Positions 8,683 through 16,523 of a stretch of DNA of 64,000 nt are shown here, in pieces. Origin of the DNA: Desulfovibrio desulfuricans DSM 642 (lineage in GTDB: Bacteria; Desulfobacterota; Desulfovibrionia; Desulfovibrionales; Desulfovibrionaceae); NCBI RefSeq assembly GCF_000420465.1, contig NZ_ATUZ01000011.1, positions 496,001 through 560,000 on the forward strand. Direction: 5' to 3'. The notes below the pieces were generated by a model, which did no database searches, had not been told where the DNA came from, and saw only the letters and a list, made by a program, of their open reading frames with translations. Both the position numbers and the translations under genes were made by a program. The stretch's first letter is position 1. Each line of letters begins with the position of its first letter.

Positions 8683-9288
8683 TTACTTGTTGCCGGTAGC
8701 GCCGGACTGCACGGCATTGCCTGTGGCATTGGTTGCGCCAGTCATGCCAGCCATGCCGGGGCAGTTGCCGGGGCCCATCATGCCGTTACCCATCATGCCA
8801 TGTCCCATGCCGTGTCCGCCCATGCGGTGTCCCATGCCACGGCCCATGCCGTGGCCAGCCATGAAGGGAATGCCCTTGTCAGACATCTGCTTGAGCATTT
8901 CGCCCTTGGCGCTGTACAGCTTGGCGTCGATTTCGCGCAGATCCTTCTGGGCGGCCTTGACGCGGGCATCGTCGGGCTTGGCGCCAGCGGCGGCAAGATT
9001 GTTCAGTTCAGCCATCTTGGAAAAGTGCTGCTGCATGGTGGGCTGTGTTTTTTCAACAAAGCCCTGGTGGATCTGCTGCATGGTTTCCATCTGCTCGCTG
9101 GACAATCCCATGCCATAGCCCATGCCAGAACCCATGCCGGGGCCCATACCCATACCCATGCCTGTGCCGGGTCCCATACCCGTAGGGCCTTGCCCATCGC
9201 CTTGCCGTGCAGAGGCAACGCCCGAAAGGCCGAGGAAAATGGCAAGGGTAAGGGCCGCGCCGCTAATAACGATCTTGGAGGTCTTCAT
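8683..9288 (-). CDS. ZraP/CpxP-like periplasmic metal-binding protein
   Basis: A secreted 201-residue protein. The signal peptide spans residues 1-27 (ending GVASA). A Gly/Met-rich stretch (GMGPGTGMGMG) follows, then a helical core LSSEQMETMQQIHQGFVEKTQP with an LTxxQ-like motif, and a His/Met/Gly-rich tail (MGHRMGGHGMGHGMM). This matches the Spy/CpxP/ZraP family of periplasmic chaperones and heavy-metal sensors that repress or support their two-component system. The start at 9288 has AGGA upstream; the frame to 9417 overlaps the next small gene. It is the last gene of the minus operon behind the sigma-54 promoter at 9885. The metal (Zn, Cu or other) is not determined. Confidence 0.82.
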   Translation of the reverse strand: MKTSKIVISGAALTLAIFLGLSGVASARQGDGQGPTGMGPGTGMGMGMGPGMGSGMGYGMGLSSEQMETMQQIHQGFVEKTQPTMQQHFSKMAELNNLAAAGAKPDDARVKAAQKDLREIDAKLYSAKGEMLKQMSDKGIPFMAGHGMGRGMGHRMGGHGMGHGMMGNGMMGPGNCPGMAGMTGATNATGNAVQSGATGNK

Positions 9289-9353
9289 TGTAGTATGTCC
9301 TTTTGGTTTGATGGTATTTTCGTGGTAATTATTTGCTCTGGCTGCCGGGAAGC

Positions 9354-9527
9354 TTAACGTCCATAACCATGACCGTGGCCGTGGGGGCCGTGCGAGGCGG
9401 ATTGACCACCGCCGCACCAGGTGGAACTGATCTGGGTATCTGCCGTGTTGGCGGCTGAGGCGTTTACCGCAAAAGCCAGCACCAGCGCCAGGGAAGCGAA
9501 AACCAGGGTAAGTTTGATAGAGTTCAT
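9354..9527 (-). CDS. 57-residue secreted His/Gly-rich peptide
   Basis: This short gene reads MNSIKLTLVFASLALVLAFA, then VNASA as a signal-peptidase I site. The mature part is about 32 residues, with one Cys in TWCGGG and the end SHGPHGHGHGYGR. The start has AAGGAG 7 nt upstream, which is ideal. It sits between the SHOCT gene and the ZraP-like gene on the same strand, so it belongs to the sigma-54 operon. The Cys and repeated His-Gly pairs suggest a small periplasmic metal binder. I know no named family for it. Confidence 0.75.
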   Translation of the reverse strand: MNSIKLTLVFASLALVLAFAVNASAANTADTQISSTWCGGGQSASHGPHGHGHGYGR

Positions 9528-9568
9528 GAATATTCTCCTTTATCTCGGCCTGTAGAGAGTAAGGCCGC

Positions 9569-9793
9569 TCAGATGGATTTTTTCAGTTTTTCGTATTCCT
9601 CAAGAGTGATTTCTCCAGAGGCAAGCCGTCTTTTGAGAATCGCCATGGAATCTGTGTAATCCATGTTTTTTCTCTGTAACGGGAATATTCTGCTGATAAA
9701 AGCGACCGCAAGGGAAATAATCAGTATCATGAATATGAGGTGCGTCATGCCATTTCCCCATCCCATTACGCTTCCTATATCGCAGCCATACAT
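9569..9793 (-). CDS. SHOCT-domain small membrane protein
   Basis: A 74-residue protein with one membrane helix (MTHLIFMILIISLAVAFI, residues about 16-33). The C-terminal SHOCT motif is MAILKRRLASGEITLEEYEKLKKSI. SHOCT proteins of this size are often found next to metal-resistance or CpxP-like genes. The start has GAGGA 7 nt upstream. It is the first gene after the sigma-54 promoter and probably leads an operon with the 57-residue peptide and the ZraP-like protein. Its role is unknown; an oligomerising membrane adaptor is possible. Confidence 0.82.
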   Translation of the reverse strand: MYGCDIGSVMGWGNGMTHLIFMILIISLAVAFISRIFPLQRKNMDYTDSMAILKRRLASGEITLEEYEKLKKSI

Positions 9794-9884
9794 ATCAGTA
9801 TCCTCAATGTGACGTTGCGCCGTCAGTTTGTTATTTGTCTTCTGATTGGTGCTGCGTATTTCAGCGCCGTTTGATGATGTATAC

Positions 9885-9899
9885 GCAAAGGCCGTGCCA
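9885..9899 (-). promoter_or_regulatory. Sigma-54 promoter of the SHOCT/peptide/ZraP-like operon
   Basis: On the minus strand the sequence reads TGGCACGGCCTTTGC, an exact match to TGGCACG-N4-TTGC. The predicted transcription start is near 9873, 80 bases before the SHOCT gene. The divergently encoded NtrC-type regulator is the obvious activator. Confidence 0.85.
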
Positions 9900-9989
9900 A
9901 CATGAGCTAAATATTATAACTTACTAAATTTATTGTATTAAATAAGGATGATGAAGAATGAGCGCTCTCTCGTCATCTTGGTGTTGTCC

Positions 9990-10057
9990 ATTTTTTACTC
10001 AGTTAGCTGGACAGCTATCCAATTTTTACCAGGGGGCTTGCGCGGTGAGTAAAAAAT
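9990..10057. promoter_or_regulatory. Candidate activator-binding inverted repeat
   Basis: ATTTTTTACTCA (9990-10001) and its exact reverse complement TGAGTAAAAAAT (10046-10057) lie in the divergent region, about 90 bases upstream of the sigma-54 promoter. Their centres are 56 bases apart, close to five helical turns. A further half-similar AATTTTTACC is at 10021. The GAGTAAAAA core resembles, from memory, the binding motif of enteric ZraR. Confidence 0.55.
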
Positions 10058-10093
10058 ACATACTTTTGATACTGCGCCGTTGAGGAAACACTC

Positions 10094-12091
10094 ATGATCC
10101 GTTTTCGCTCATCTTTCTCCCAGCGCTTGTCGCGCATGGGCCTTTCACCCTGGATGCTGATTGGGGCAGCCCTTATTCTCGGCCTGACTCTGGTGGGGCT
10201 TTCCGTTCGCAGCAATCAACGCGAACGGGCCTTTATGGTGCACAACCTTACGGACAGGGCCGAGGCGCTCATTTGGGCACTTGAAGCCGGAACCCGCACG
10301 GGCCTGCGCCTCAGCCCCGGCGCTGTGCTCGGCCTGCGTCCGCTGCTCAGTGAAACCGCCCGACAGCCCGGCATTCTCTATATGGCCGTGACCGACACCA
10401 GCGGGGCCATACTAGCCCAGAGCGGCGACAGTTCGCCAATCCCCGGTGTGCCGGATGACGCCGCGCCGGAATTTGTCCCTACCCCCATGCTGGTGCAGCC
10501 ACAGGATATCCCCAACCTTGCCCAAGTTTCAGACCGGCCCATGTGGAGAGTAAGGACGGTGGATGGAAAGGAAGTTTTTGAGGTTTTTCGTGTGTTTGCG
10601 CCCCTGAGCCGTTCACATGGGCAACAGCACATGGGCGGGCAACAACATATGGGTGGCGGGCATGGCCCCCACGGCATGGGCATGATGGGCCGGATGATGG
10701 GGATTGATGGCCCTGAGAGTGCTGGCGGCCCGTATGATCTCGATGTGTTTGGCAATCCGCCGCCGCCCCCTTCCGTACGGGGAGGGTTTGGTGCCCGCCC
10801 CGGCCCTGAGGCCCCCCGGCAGGTGGTGGGTGTGGCCTTGGTGGGCTTTGACGCGCGCCCCTTTGAGGATGCTCTGGCGCAGGACGCGCGCAATAACCTG
10901 CTTTCTGCCGCACTGGCTGCCGCCTTGGGGCTGGCCGCCTTTGTCTCCCTGTTCTGGATGCACAACAACCGGCGCTGGCGGCGTATTGTGCGCGATCAGC
11001 AAGTAATGGCCGCAGAGGTCGTGGCTAACCTCCCCCTGGGACTGGTGATCAGCGACCCGGACGGGCGCATTGCCATGATCAACGACACGGCTTTGACCAT
11101 GTTTGGCAAACAGCGCGCAGAGATATTTCCTTCTGGCGCGGCGGCCTCGCAAGGCGGCCCAGACAAGCCCGGCAGACCCACACGGGCAAGGCGGCTGAAC
11201 AGTCTACCCGGCCTGGAATGGGAAGCCCTGGCCGGCAAACTGGTTAAGGGATCGCGCATTCTGGAGCAGGAAACGACACTCGCCGTGCCGGGGATCAAAA
11301 CGCTGACCATCAGCCTTGGCGGCGCGGCCATGCGCAATGAGGACGGCGCTTTTTTGGGCAATGTATTTGTGTTGCGCGACATTACGGAAATGAAGCGCCT
11401 TCAGACTGACGCCCAGCGCAATGACCGGCTTGCGGCCCTTGGGCATCTGGCGGCGGGTGTGGCGCACGAAATCCGCAATCCTTTGAGCACCATCAAGGGC
11501 GTGGCCCTGTATATCGCCAAGCGCATGCCTCTGGGCGGGCGCGAGGAAGAAGCCGCCCAACGCATGATTGACGAAGTGGAACGGCTGGACCGCGTGGTTT
11601 CCGAGTTGTTGGAATTTGCGCGCCCCGGTTCGTTTGAAACAGTGCAGGCTGACTTGGGCGAGGTCATCGGGCGGGCGCTGCGGCTTGCCGAGGCCGACCT
11701 CAAGGCCAAGAGCATTGCCGTGGTTTTTGAAATGGATCCGGGTTTCCCGCTGGTACGCATCAGCATGGAGCGGCTTACTCAGGCCCTGCTGAATCTTTTT
11801 CTCAACGCGGTTCAGGCCATGGATCACGGCGGCACCCTGCGTGTGAGTACGCGCGCGCTGCCCGAGGGCATGTTCAGCATCACCGTGGCCGACACGGGGC
11901 CGGGCATCCCGGCAGAGATTCAGGCCTCCATCTTTACGCCCTATTTTACCACCAAATCATCGGGAACTGGCCTTGGCCTTGCCATTGTCTATCAGATTGC
12001 CGAGGGGCACGGCGGGCGCGTCAGCGTTGGCAACGCGCCGGGGCATGGGGCGGAATTTACGCTCACCCTGCCTGTAAACGGCAAAAACTAG
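10094..12091 (+). CDS. Sensor histidine kinase (ZraS/NtrB type) with His/Met-rich sensor loop
   Basis: A membrane kinase of 665 residues. The first helix is around residues 15-36. A periplasmic domain follows, interrupted at about residues 174-206 by a His/Met/Gly-rich loop (QQHMGGQQHMGGGHG). A second helix is near 275-292, then a PAS-like domain (ADVVSDPDG-type region LGLVISDPDGRIAMIND). The HisKA domain carries the phospho-accepting His458 in GVAHEIRNPLSTIKG, and the HATPase ends with DTGPGIP and GTGLGLAI. The His/Met loop suggests direct metal sensing. It is upstream of and co-transcribed with the sigma-54 response regulator. The start ATG has GAGGA 7 nt upstream. Confidence 0.92.
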   Translation: MIRFRSSFSQRLSRMGLSPWMLIGAALILGLTLVGLSVRSNQRERAFMVHNLTDRAEALIWALEAGTRTGLRLSPGAVLGLRPLLSETARQPGILYMAVTDTSGAILAQSGDSSPIPGVPDDAAPEFVPTPMLVQPQDIPNLAQVSDRPMWRVRTVDGKEVFEVFRVFAPLSRSHGQQHMGGQQHMGGGHGPHGMGMMGRMMGIDGPESAGGPYDLDVFGNPPPPPSVRGGFGARPGPEAPRQVVGVALVGFDARPFEDALAQDARNNLLSAALAAALGLAAFVSLFWMHNNRRWRRIVRDQQVMAAEVVANLPLGLVISDPDGRIAMINDTALTMFGKQRAEIFPSGAAASQGGPDKPGRPTRARRLNSLPGLEWEALAGKLVKGSRILEQETTLAVPGIKTLTISLGGAAMRNEDGAFLGNVFVLRDITEMKRLQTDAQRNDRLAALGHLAAGVAHEIRNPLSTIKGVALYIAKRMPLGGREEEAAQRMIDEVERLDRVVSELLEFARPGSFETVQADLGEVIGRALRLAEADLKAKSIAVVFEMDPGFPLVRISMERLTQALLNLFLNAVQAMDHGGTLRVSTRALPEGMFSITVADTGPGIPAEIQASIFTPYFTTKSSGTGLGLAIVYQIAEGHGGRVSVGNAPGHGAEFTLTLPVNGKN

Positions 12092-12163
12092 GGGCGTTCC
12101 GTACTGTTGCGTCATGCCCGTACGCAGGCGAAACCGCATACCGATCTGTGCAAGGATAGTGTT

Positions 12164-13525
12164 ATGACTGCAAATCCCGCCATGCAGCTGTTGGTGGTGG
12201 ATGACGACCACAACCACCGCGAAATGCTGCGCGCCCTGCTTGAAGAGTGGGGCTACGCGCCCACCGGGGCCTCCAGCGGCGAGGAAGCCCTGGAACTGTG
12301 CCGTGAACGTCCTTTTGACCTGATTCTCATGGATGTGCGCATGGGGGGCATGAGCGGCATAGAAGCCACACGGGCCGTCAAGGCTTACAATCCTGCAATT
12401 CCCATTTTGATCATGACGGCCTACTCGGACGTTTCCAGCGCCGTGGAGGCGCTCAAGGCCGGGGCGTACGACTACCTCACCAAGCCGCTGGCCTTTGACG
12501 CGCTCAAGCTTGCCCTTGAGCGCGCTCTGGATCATGCCAGCCTGCGGCATGAGGTGCGGACTCTGCGCCACGAGCTTGCGGCAGGTCTGGACGCCCGCAA
12601 CGTCATAGGGCAGAGCCAGGCCATGCGGCAGGTGCTGGATCTTGTTTCGGCCATTGCGCCCTCTGAGGCCACAGTGCTTGTGACGGGCGAATCCGGCACC
12701 GGCAAGGAGGTGGTGGCCAAGCTCATCCACGCCAACAGCAACCGCCGCTCTGGCCCCTATGTGGCCGTGAACTGCGCGGCCCTGACGGAAACCCTGCTGG
12801 AATCGGAGCTTTTCGGCCACGAAAAGGGCGCGTTCACGGGGGCGGAAAAGCGCCGCGAGGGGCGGTTTCTGGCAGCGGACAAAGGCACGATCTTTCTGGA
12901 CGAGATTGGCGATATCCCGCTTTCCATGCAGGTAAAGCTGTTGCGCGTCATTCAGGAGCGCGAGTTGCAGCGCGTGGGCGGTGATCAGACCGTGCGGGTG
13001 GATGTTCGTATTCTGGCGGCCACCAACAAGGATCTGGCGTGCGAGGTGGAAGGAGGGCGTTTCCGGCAGGATCTGTATTACCGGCTTAACGTGGTGGCCT
13101 TGCAGTTGCCGCCGTTGCGCGAGCGCGGTGAGGACATCCCCCTGCTTGCCATGCATTTTATGAAGCTTTTTGCCGAGCGCAATGGCAAGACTGTCAAGGG
13201 ATTTACGCCTGGGGCCATGGATCGCCTGTTGAAGCACAACTGGCCCGGCAACGTGCGTGAACTGGAAAATGCCGTGGAGCGGGCGGTGGTGCTGCTGGTG
13301 GGCGAATATATCAGTGAGCGCGAGCTGCCTCCTACCATTGGTGGGCAGGAGGCGGAGGCCCCGGTGGCGTCGCGGCTGGATTTTGCCAATATGACGCTTG
13401 AGGAGATTGAGCGTCTGGCGGTTATGGATACCTTGGCGCAGGTAGGCGGCAACAAGAGCGAGGCTGCGCGGCGTTTGGGGATTAATCGCAAGACGTTGTT
13501 GTCAAAGTTGGGGGACGGGAAATAG
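12164..13525 (+). CDS. Sigma-54-dependent response regulator (ZraR/AtoC type)
   Basis: A 453-residue NtrC-family activator. The receiver domain has phospho-acceptor Asp57 ([10 protein letters not shown]). The AAA+ domain has Walker A GESGTGKE, the sigma-54 contact motif GAFTGA and Walker B region [15 protein letters not shown]-terminal Fis-type helix-turn-helix ([20 protein letters not shown]) follows. All catalytic motifs are intact. The start at 12164 has AAGGA upstream. It pairs with the kinase 72 bases before it and very likely activates the divergent sigma-54 promoter at 9885. Confidence 0.94.
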   Translation: MTANPAMQLLVVDDDHNHREMLRALLEEWGYAPTGASSGEEALELCRERPFDLILMDVRMGGMSGIEATRAVKAYNPAIPILIMTAYSDVSSAVEALKAGAYDYLTKPLAFDALKLALERALDHASLRHEVRTLRHELAAGLDARNVIGQSQAMRQVLDLVSAIAPSEATVLVTGESGTGKEVVAKLIHANSNRRSGPYVAVNCAALTETLLESELFGHEKGAFTGAEKRREGRFLAADKGTIFLDEIGDIPLSMQVKLLRVIQERELQRVGGDQTVRVDVRILAATNKDLACEVEGGRFRQDLYYRLNVVALQLPPLRERGEDIPLLAMHFMKLFAERNGKTVKGFTPGAMDRLLKHNWPGNVRELENAVERAVVLLVGEYISERELPPTIGGQEAEAPVASRLDFANMTLEEIERLAVMDTLAQVGGNKSEAARRLGINRKTLLSKLGDGK

Positions 13526-13568
13526 CGCCGCAACGGTGACGAGGCAGCGGGGGAGTTTGTGGAGGGGA

Positions 13569-14280
13569 GAGCCTGTCGAGCGCATTTACGCAAACCCGAC
13601 TTTTTTGGCTTGACAGCGTTAACCTCCTGTTTTTGATGCTCACGTACATGAGTACGCTGCGCTCAAAAACAGGAGTTTTCCTTGTCAGTCCAGAAAAATG
13701 CGTATTTTGCAAATTCACTCAACACCAGCCATCGCCTCCGCGTTGCTTCGGCGAGTATAAGGAAGGCGACTCCACGACAATCTCCTGATGGGGAACAGAC
13801 TTTTCTGACTCGTAATTTATCCGCCTGGTCATGGTTGAAAGGCAATTGGCATCACCACAAGCGGAGTGAAGCTGTCGGTCATGTTCGTGTTGTAATTTGA
13901 TTTTTTTCAGGTTCGTGATGCCAAAATGTCCTGAGGCAATGGAAAAAGGTACAAAGCCATTTCCTGAAGCAGTTTCCGCATTAATGGTATTGGGCTGAAG
14001 CGTATTATTGGTCGAAGCGAAAGCGGACTCTGGCATTAACGCGTCGCGGAGGGAGATCACCTGAGTGAGCGTAGCGAGTGAGGGAAGCTCCCGCAGCAAG
14101 AGACGCGTCGCCCTCGCTGTTTTGTGAAAATTGAGAACCCTCTTTGGGGTGCTTCGGGGGGATGCAAGGGGGGCCGAGAAGGGGGCGTAGCCCCATAACC
14201 GGCCCCGCCTTGCTGCGCGCCGCACAGGCGTCCTAAACTTCGCCAGAGGGCGGAATCCAGTGCCCGAAGGGCAGCAAAAA
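13569..14280 (+). repeat. Long intergenic repeat, copy 1 (about 712 bp)
   Basis: This stretch without a convincing gene aligns end to end with 58757-59460 in the same orientation. Both start GAGCCTGTCGAGCGCATTTA and end TGCCC-GAA/GCA-GGGCAGCAAAAA. Several hairpins are shared: 13624-13675 (13-bp stem), GGGGC-GTA-GCCCC near 14185, and TGCCC-GAA-GGGCA near 14260. Short frames within it (for example 13682-13900, plus) are similar in copy 2, but they change many residues and have no ribosome site. I therefore treat it as non-coding, although a decayed gene is possible. Confidence 0.85.
13624..13675. other. Conserved hairpin in repeat copy 1
   Basis: The arms CTCCTGTTTTTGA and TCAAAAACAGGAG form a perfect 13-bp stem around a loop holding CGTAC-ATGA-GTACG. 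The equivalent in copy 2 keeps perfect pairing with different bases. Confidence 0.8.
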
Positions 14281-14332
14281 GGACTATCATCGGCTAGCCT
14301 AGGCGAAACCGCGCCGCGCAGGCATGAAACTC

Positions 14333-14365
14333 AAAAATCCCCGGTCACGCTACCGTAACCGGGGA
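14333..14365 (-). terminator. Terminator of the DUF4198 gene
   Basis: On the minus strand, TCCCCGGT/ACCGGGGA stems are followed by five T. It lies 18 bases past the stop at 14384. Confidence 0.8.
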
Positions 14366-14383
14366 CTCTCAATTTTCAGCAAG

Positions 14384-15520
14384 CTAGCGCTTCCGCGCCT
14401 CGCTGGAAAGACTGTCCACATACAACCAGAACAGCGTCCCCAGTTGCAGCGGCTTGGGCTGGCCGTCAGGCCCCTTGAGGGGATCGCCGGGAATGCTGGC
14501 CATGCAACACCACCAGCCGGGTTGGCTTAATACAAAGGAGAATTCTCCCTTGTTGTTGGTGCGGGCGGCGATATCCTCATGCCATGAGGTCGGCACGGGG
14601 CGTTTTTCGGTATTTATGCGCGACATGCGTACAGAAGCGGCGGCAAGGGGCTTGCCGTCCATGAGCACCACGCCGGAAAACATGGCGGGCGCAGTAAGAC
14701 CAAAGGGGCGGGAAAGCGGAACGATTTCAAAACGCTGGCCTACGGGCAGGCTCCAGCCGCGCTCAACGCCGTACACCGGCAGCGTTGTTTTGACGTAATG
14801 CTGCAAAAAGCGTCCGTGCGCGGCATCCCACCATGGGCGGCCTTCAATGATGAACTGGTAGAGGCCGGGCTTGGTCAGGGCAACGTTGGTTCCCCATGCC
14901 TTCTGGTTCAGGTAGCGGATTTCTTCCATGTCGCCCAGCAGGTCGCGCCGTTCGGGCTGCGCCACGCCGTCTTTTACCGGTGTGGTGCTGTCGTAACGCA
15001 GCACCGCAAACATCTGCGGCATGTCCATGACCAACCCTTCGTACTGGAAGGGGCGCATCATGGTGATAAGTACGTCTACTTCTTCATCTATCTGTGTGTC
15101 AGTGGGTGCTGGCGCGGGGGCCGCGGCCTGATCCGGCTTGGCCGGGGCGTCTGCCGGGGCAGCATCGCCGTTGGGTGCGGGTTTGCCTTCAGAAGCGGGT
15201 TTGCCTTCGGCAGTGGGTGCAGCGGGGGTTTGTTCCTGCTGTTTGCCAGCGCCATCAGTGGGTTGTTCTGCCTTGCCGGGTGCTGTTTTGGCGTCCTGCT
15301 GGCGTTTTTCGTCTTTTTTATCCTCGCGCTTGGCGGGGGCGTCCTGCTTTGGCCGGGGGGCGGGTGCTTCAATGCTGGGCTGGCTGGGCACCAGCAGGGT
15401 CACCTGCGCCTGCGCGGATGGCGCAAAAAAAAGGAAGGACAAAACAGCCCAACACGCGGCGACAACTGCACTTTTATGTTCAAATAACCCCAGATGACAG
15501 GAACGGTGTGCGCTGGGCAT
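14384..15520 (-). CDS. DUF4198-like periplasmic protein with Pro/Ala/Lys-rich linker
   Basis: A 378-residue exported protein. The signal peptide is at residues 1-36 (VLSFLFFAPSAQA). A low-complexity linker of about 90 residues rich in Pro, Ala, Lys, Glu and Gln follows. The C-terminal domain resembles DUF4198, a beta-sandwich family seen near metal-uptake genes (GLYQFIIEGRPWWDAAHGRFLQHYVKT; later GVVLMDGKPLAAASVRMSRIN and NNKGEFSFVLSQPGWW). The start at 15520 is fixed by AGGAG with 5-nt spacing; the frame runs on to 15814 without support. No transporter genes are adjacent. The linker looks like a spacer across the periplasm. Confidence 0.75.
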   Translation of the reverse strand: MPSAHRSCHLGLFEHKSAVVAACWAVLSFLFFAPSAQAQVTLLVPSQPSIEAPAPRPKQDAPAKREDKKDEKRQQDAKTAPGKAEQPTDGAGKQQEQTPAAPTAEGKPASEGKPAPNGDAAPADAPAKPDQAAAPAPAPTDTQIDEEVDVLITMMRPFQYEGLVMDMPQMFAVLRYDSTTPVKDGVAQPERRDLLGDMEEIRYLNQKAWGTNVALTKPGLYQFIIEGRPWWDAAHGRFLQHYVKTTLPVYGVERGWSLPVGQRFEIVPLSRPFGLTAPAMFSGVVLMDGKPLAAASVRMSRINTEKRPVPTSWHEDIAARTNNKGEFSFVLSQPGWWCCMASIPGDPLKGPDGQPKPLQLGTLFWLYVDSLSSEARKR

Positions 15521-15654
15521 GAAATCTCCTGTGCGCCCAAGCCTGCGGTATGCAGAGGGATTGGCTCTGTTTCCGCACGTAGAGGGCGGGGCGCTAGTGT
15601 ATGTGACCTGTGTATAGCCCAAGAGCATGAGCTTGTCATGTGCTGCGTGCACAC

Positions 15655-16491
15655 TCACCTCGCATGGCTTGGCATATCCGAAATTCCGGCGGCTGTGTTG
15701 AGCGGCGTTCTGGCCGCAAAGACCGCATCCACCCGCGCGGCTCCACCTGCGAGAAGGGCGCTGGCTGCTGCGTTCATGGTGCTGCCAGTGGTCATAACAT
15801 CGTCCACAACCCACACGCGCAGCCCCCTGGCCTCGGGCGAGGCGGCAAAGCTGTGACGCACGTTGCTGCGCCGGTCTCTTGCCCCAAGGCGCGCCTGTTC
15901 CTGACCGGGCACGGGGCGGGAAAGCAGCCTTGAAGACAAAGGCAGACCTGACAGGTCATGCAGGGCACGCGCCAGTTCGTGGGCCTGATTGTACCCTCGG
16001 CGGCGTAAATGGGCGGCATGCTGCGGTACTGCCACTATGGCATCTGGCCGGGGCAGGCAGGCCACGGATTCAAGCAGAAAATTCCCCAGCAGGGGGGCAA
16101 GGTACAGATGCCCGTCAAACTTGAACCGAAGCAGGGTGTGCCGCAGGGATCCCTGATAGAGGCCGTAGAAAGCAGCTCCGCTCCACGGCGGGGGATTTTG
16201 AAGGCATGCGCCGCAGATGCTGTTGCCAGCCTGTGGATCAGAAGGCGGGATTCCGCAGCGCGGGCATCTGGGCCCGGCGTATGGGGCGAGCAGGGCGCTG
16301 CATTGGGGGCAAAGGAGGGATTCCGGCGCTGGCGCGGCATGGGGGTGCGCCGCAAACGCAGGGGAAAAGGGACGCAGACAGTGCAAACAGCGGTCTTGGT
16401 TCAGCCCCAGTGCGTTTTGCATACGGGCCAACACAGAACCCAGCCAGTCATAACGAGCAGGTGGGTGCGGCTGGGGCTTGTTATGTGGCAT
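15655..16491 (-). CDS. ComF family phosphoribosyltransferase-like protein
   Basis: A protein of about 278 residues. The N-terminal zinc-ribbon-like part has paired cysteines (CLHC, CPQC, CPRCG, CGAC). A type I phosphoribosyltransferase domain follows, with the PRPP motif VVDDVMTTGSTMNAAA near the C-terminus. ComF homologues act in DNA uptake or purine salvage; the exact reaction is unknown. The ATG at 16491 is preferred to a TTG at 16512, though neither has a strong ribosome site. It follows the flavodoxin-like gene by 32 bases, probably in one operon. Confidence 0.85.
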   Translation of the reverse strand: MPHNKPQPHPPARYDWLGSVLARMQNALGLNQDRCLHCLRPFSPAFAAHPHAAPAPESLLCPQCSALLAPYAGPRCPRCGIPPSDPQAGNSICGACLQNPPPWSGAAFYGLYQGSLRHTLLRFKFDGHLYLAPLLGNFLLESVACLPRPDAIVAVPQHAAHLRRRGYNQAHELARALHDLSGLPLSSRLLSRPVPGQEQARLGARDRRSNVRHSFAASPEARGLRVWVVDDVMTTGSTMNAAASALLAGGAARVDAVFAARTPLNTAAGISDMPSHAR

Positions 16492-16523
16492 GGGGTGAAC
16501 AAGGGGGTACAAAATGGCGCGGT

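Noticed and set aside
8800-9260. Short tandem DNA repeats (CCCATGCC-like)
   Set aside because: They are the coding consequence of Met/Gly/His-rich segments of the ZraP-like protein, not a separate repeat or CRISPR.
11957-13237. 426-codon open frame on the minus strand
   Set aside because: Antisense to the NtrC-type regulator with all motifs intact; no supporting start.
13682-13900. Short frames inside repeat copy 1, similar to frames in copy 2 (58755-59051)
   Set aside because: The peptide similarity follows from base similarity on both strands; there is no ribosome site and many amino acids change. Coding is not excluded but not supported.
13569-14280. Insertion sequence or transposon
   Set aside because: No transposase, no terminal inverted repeats at the edges and no clear target duplication were seen in either copy.
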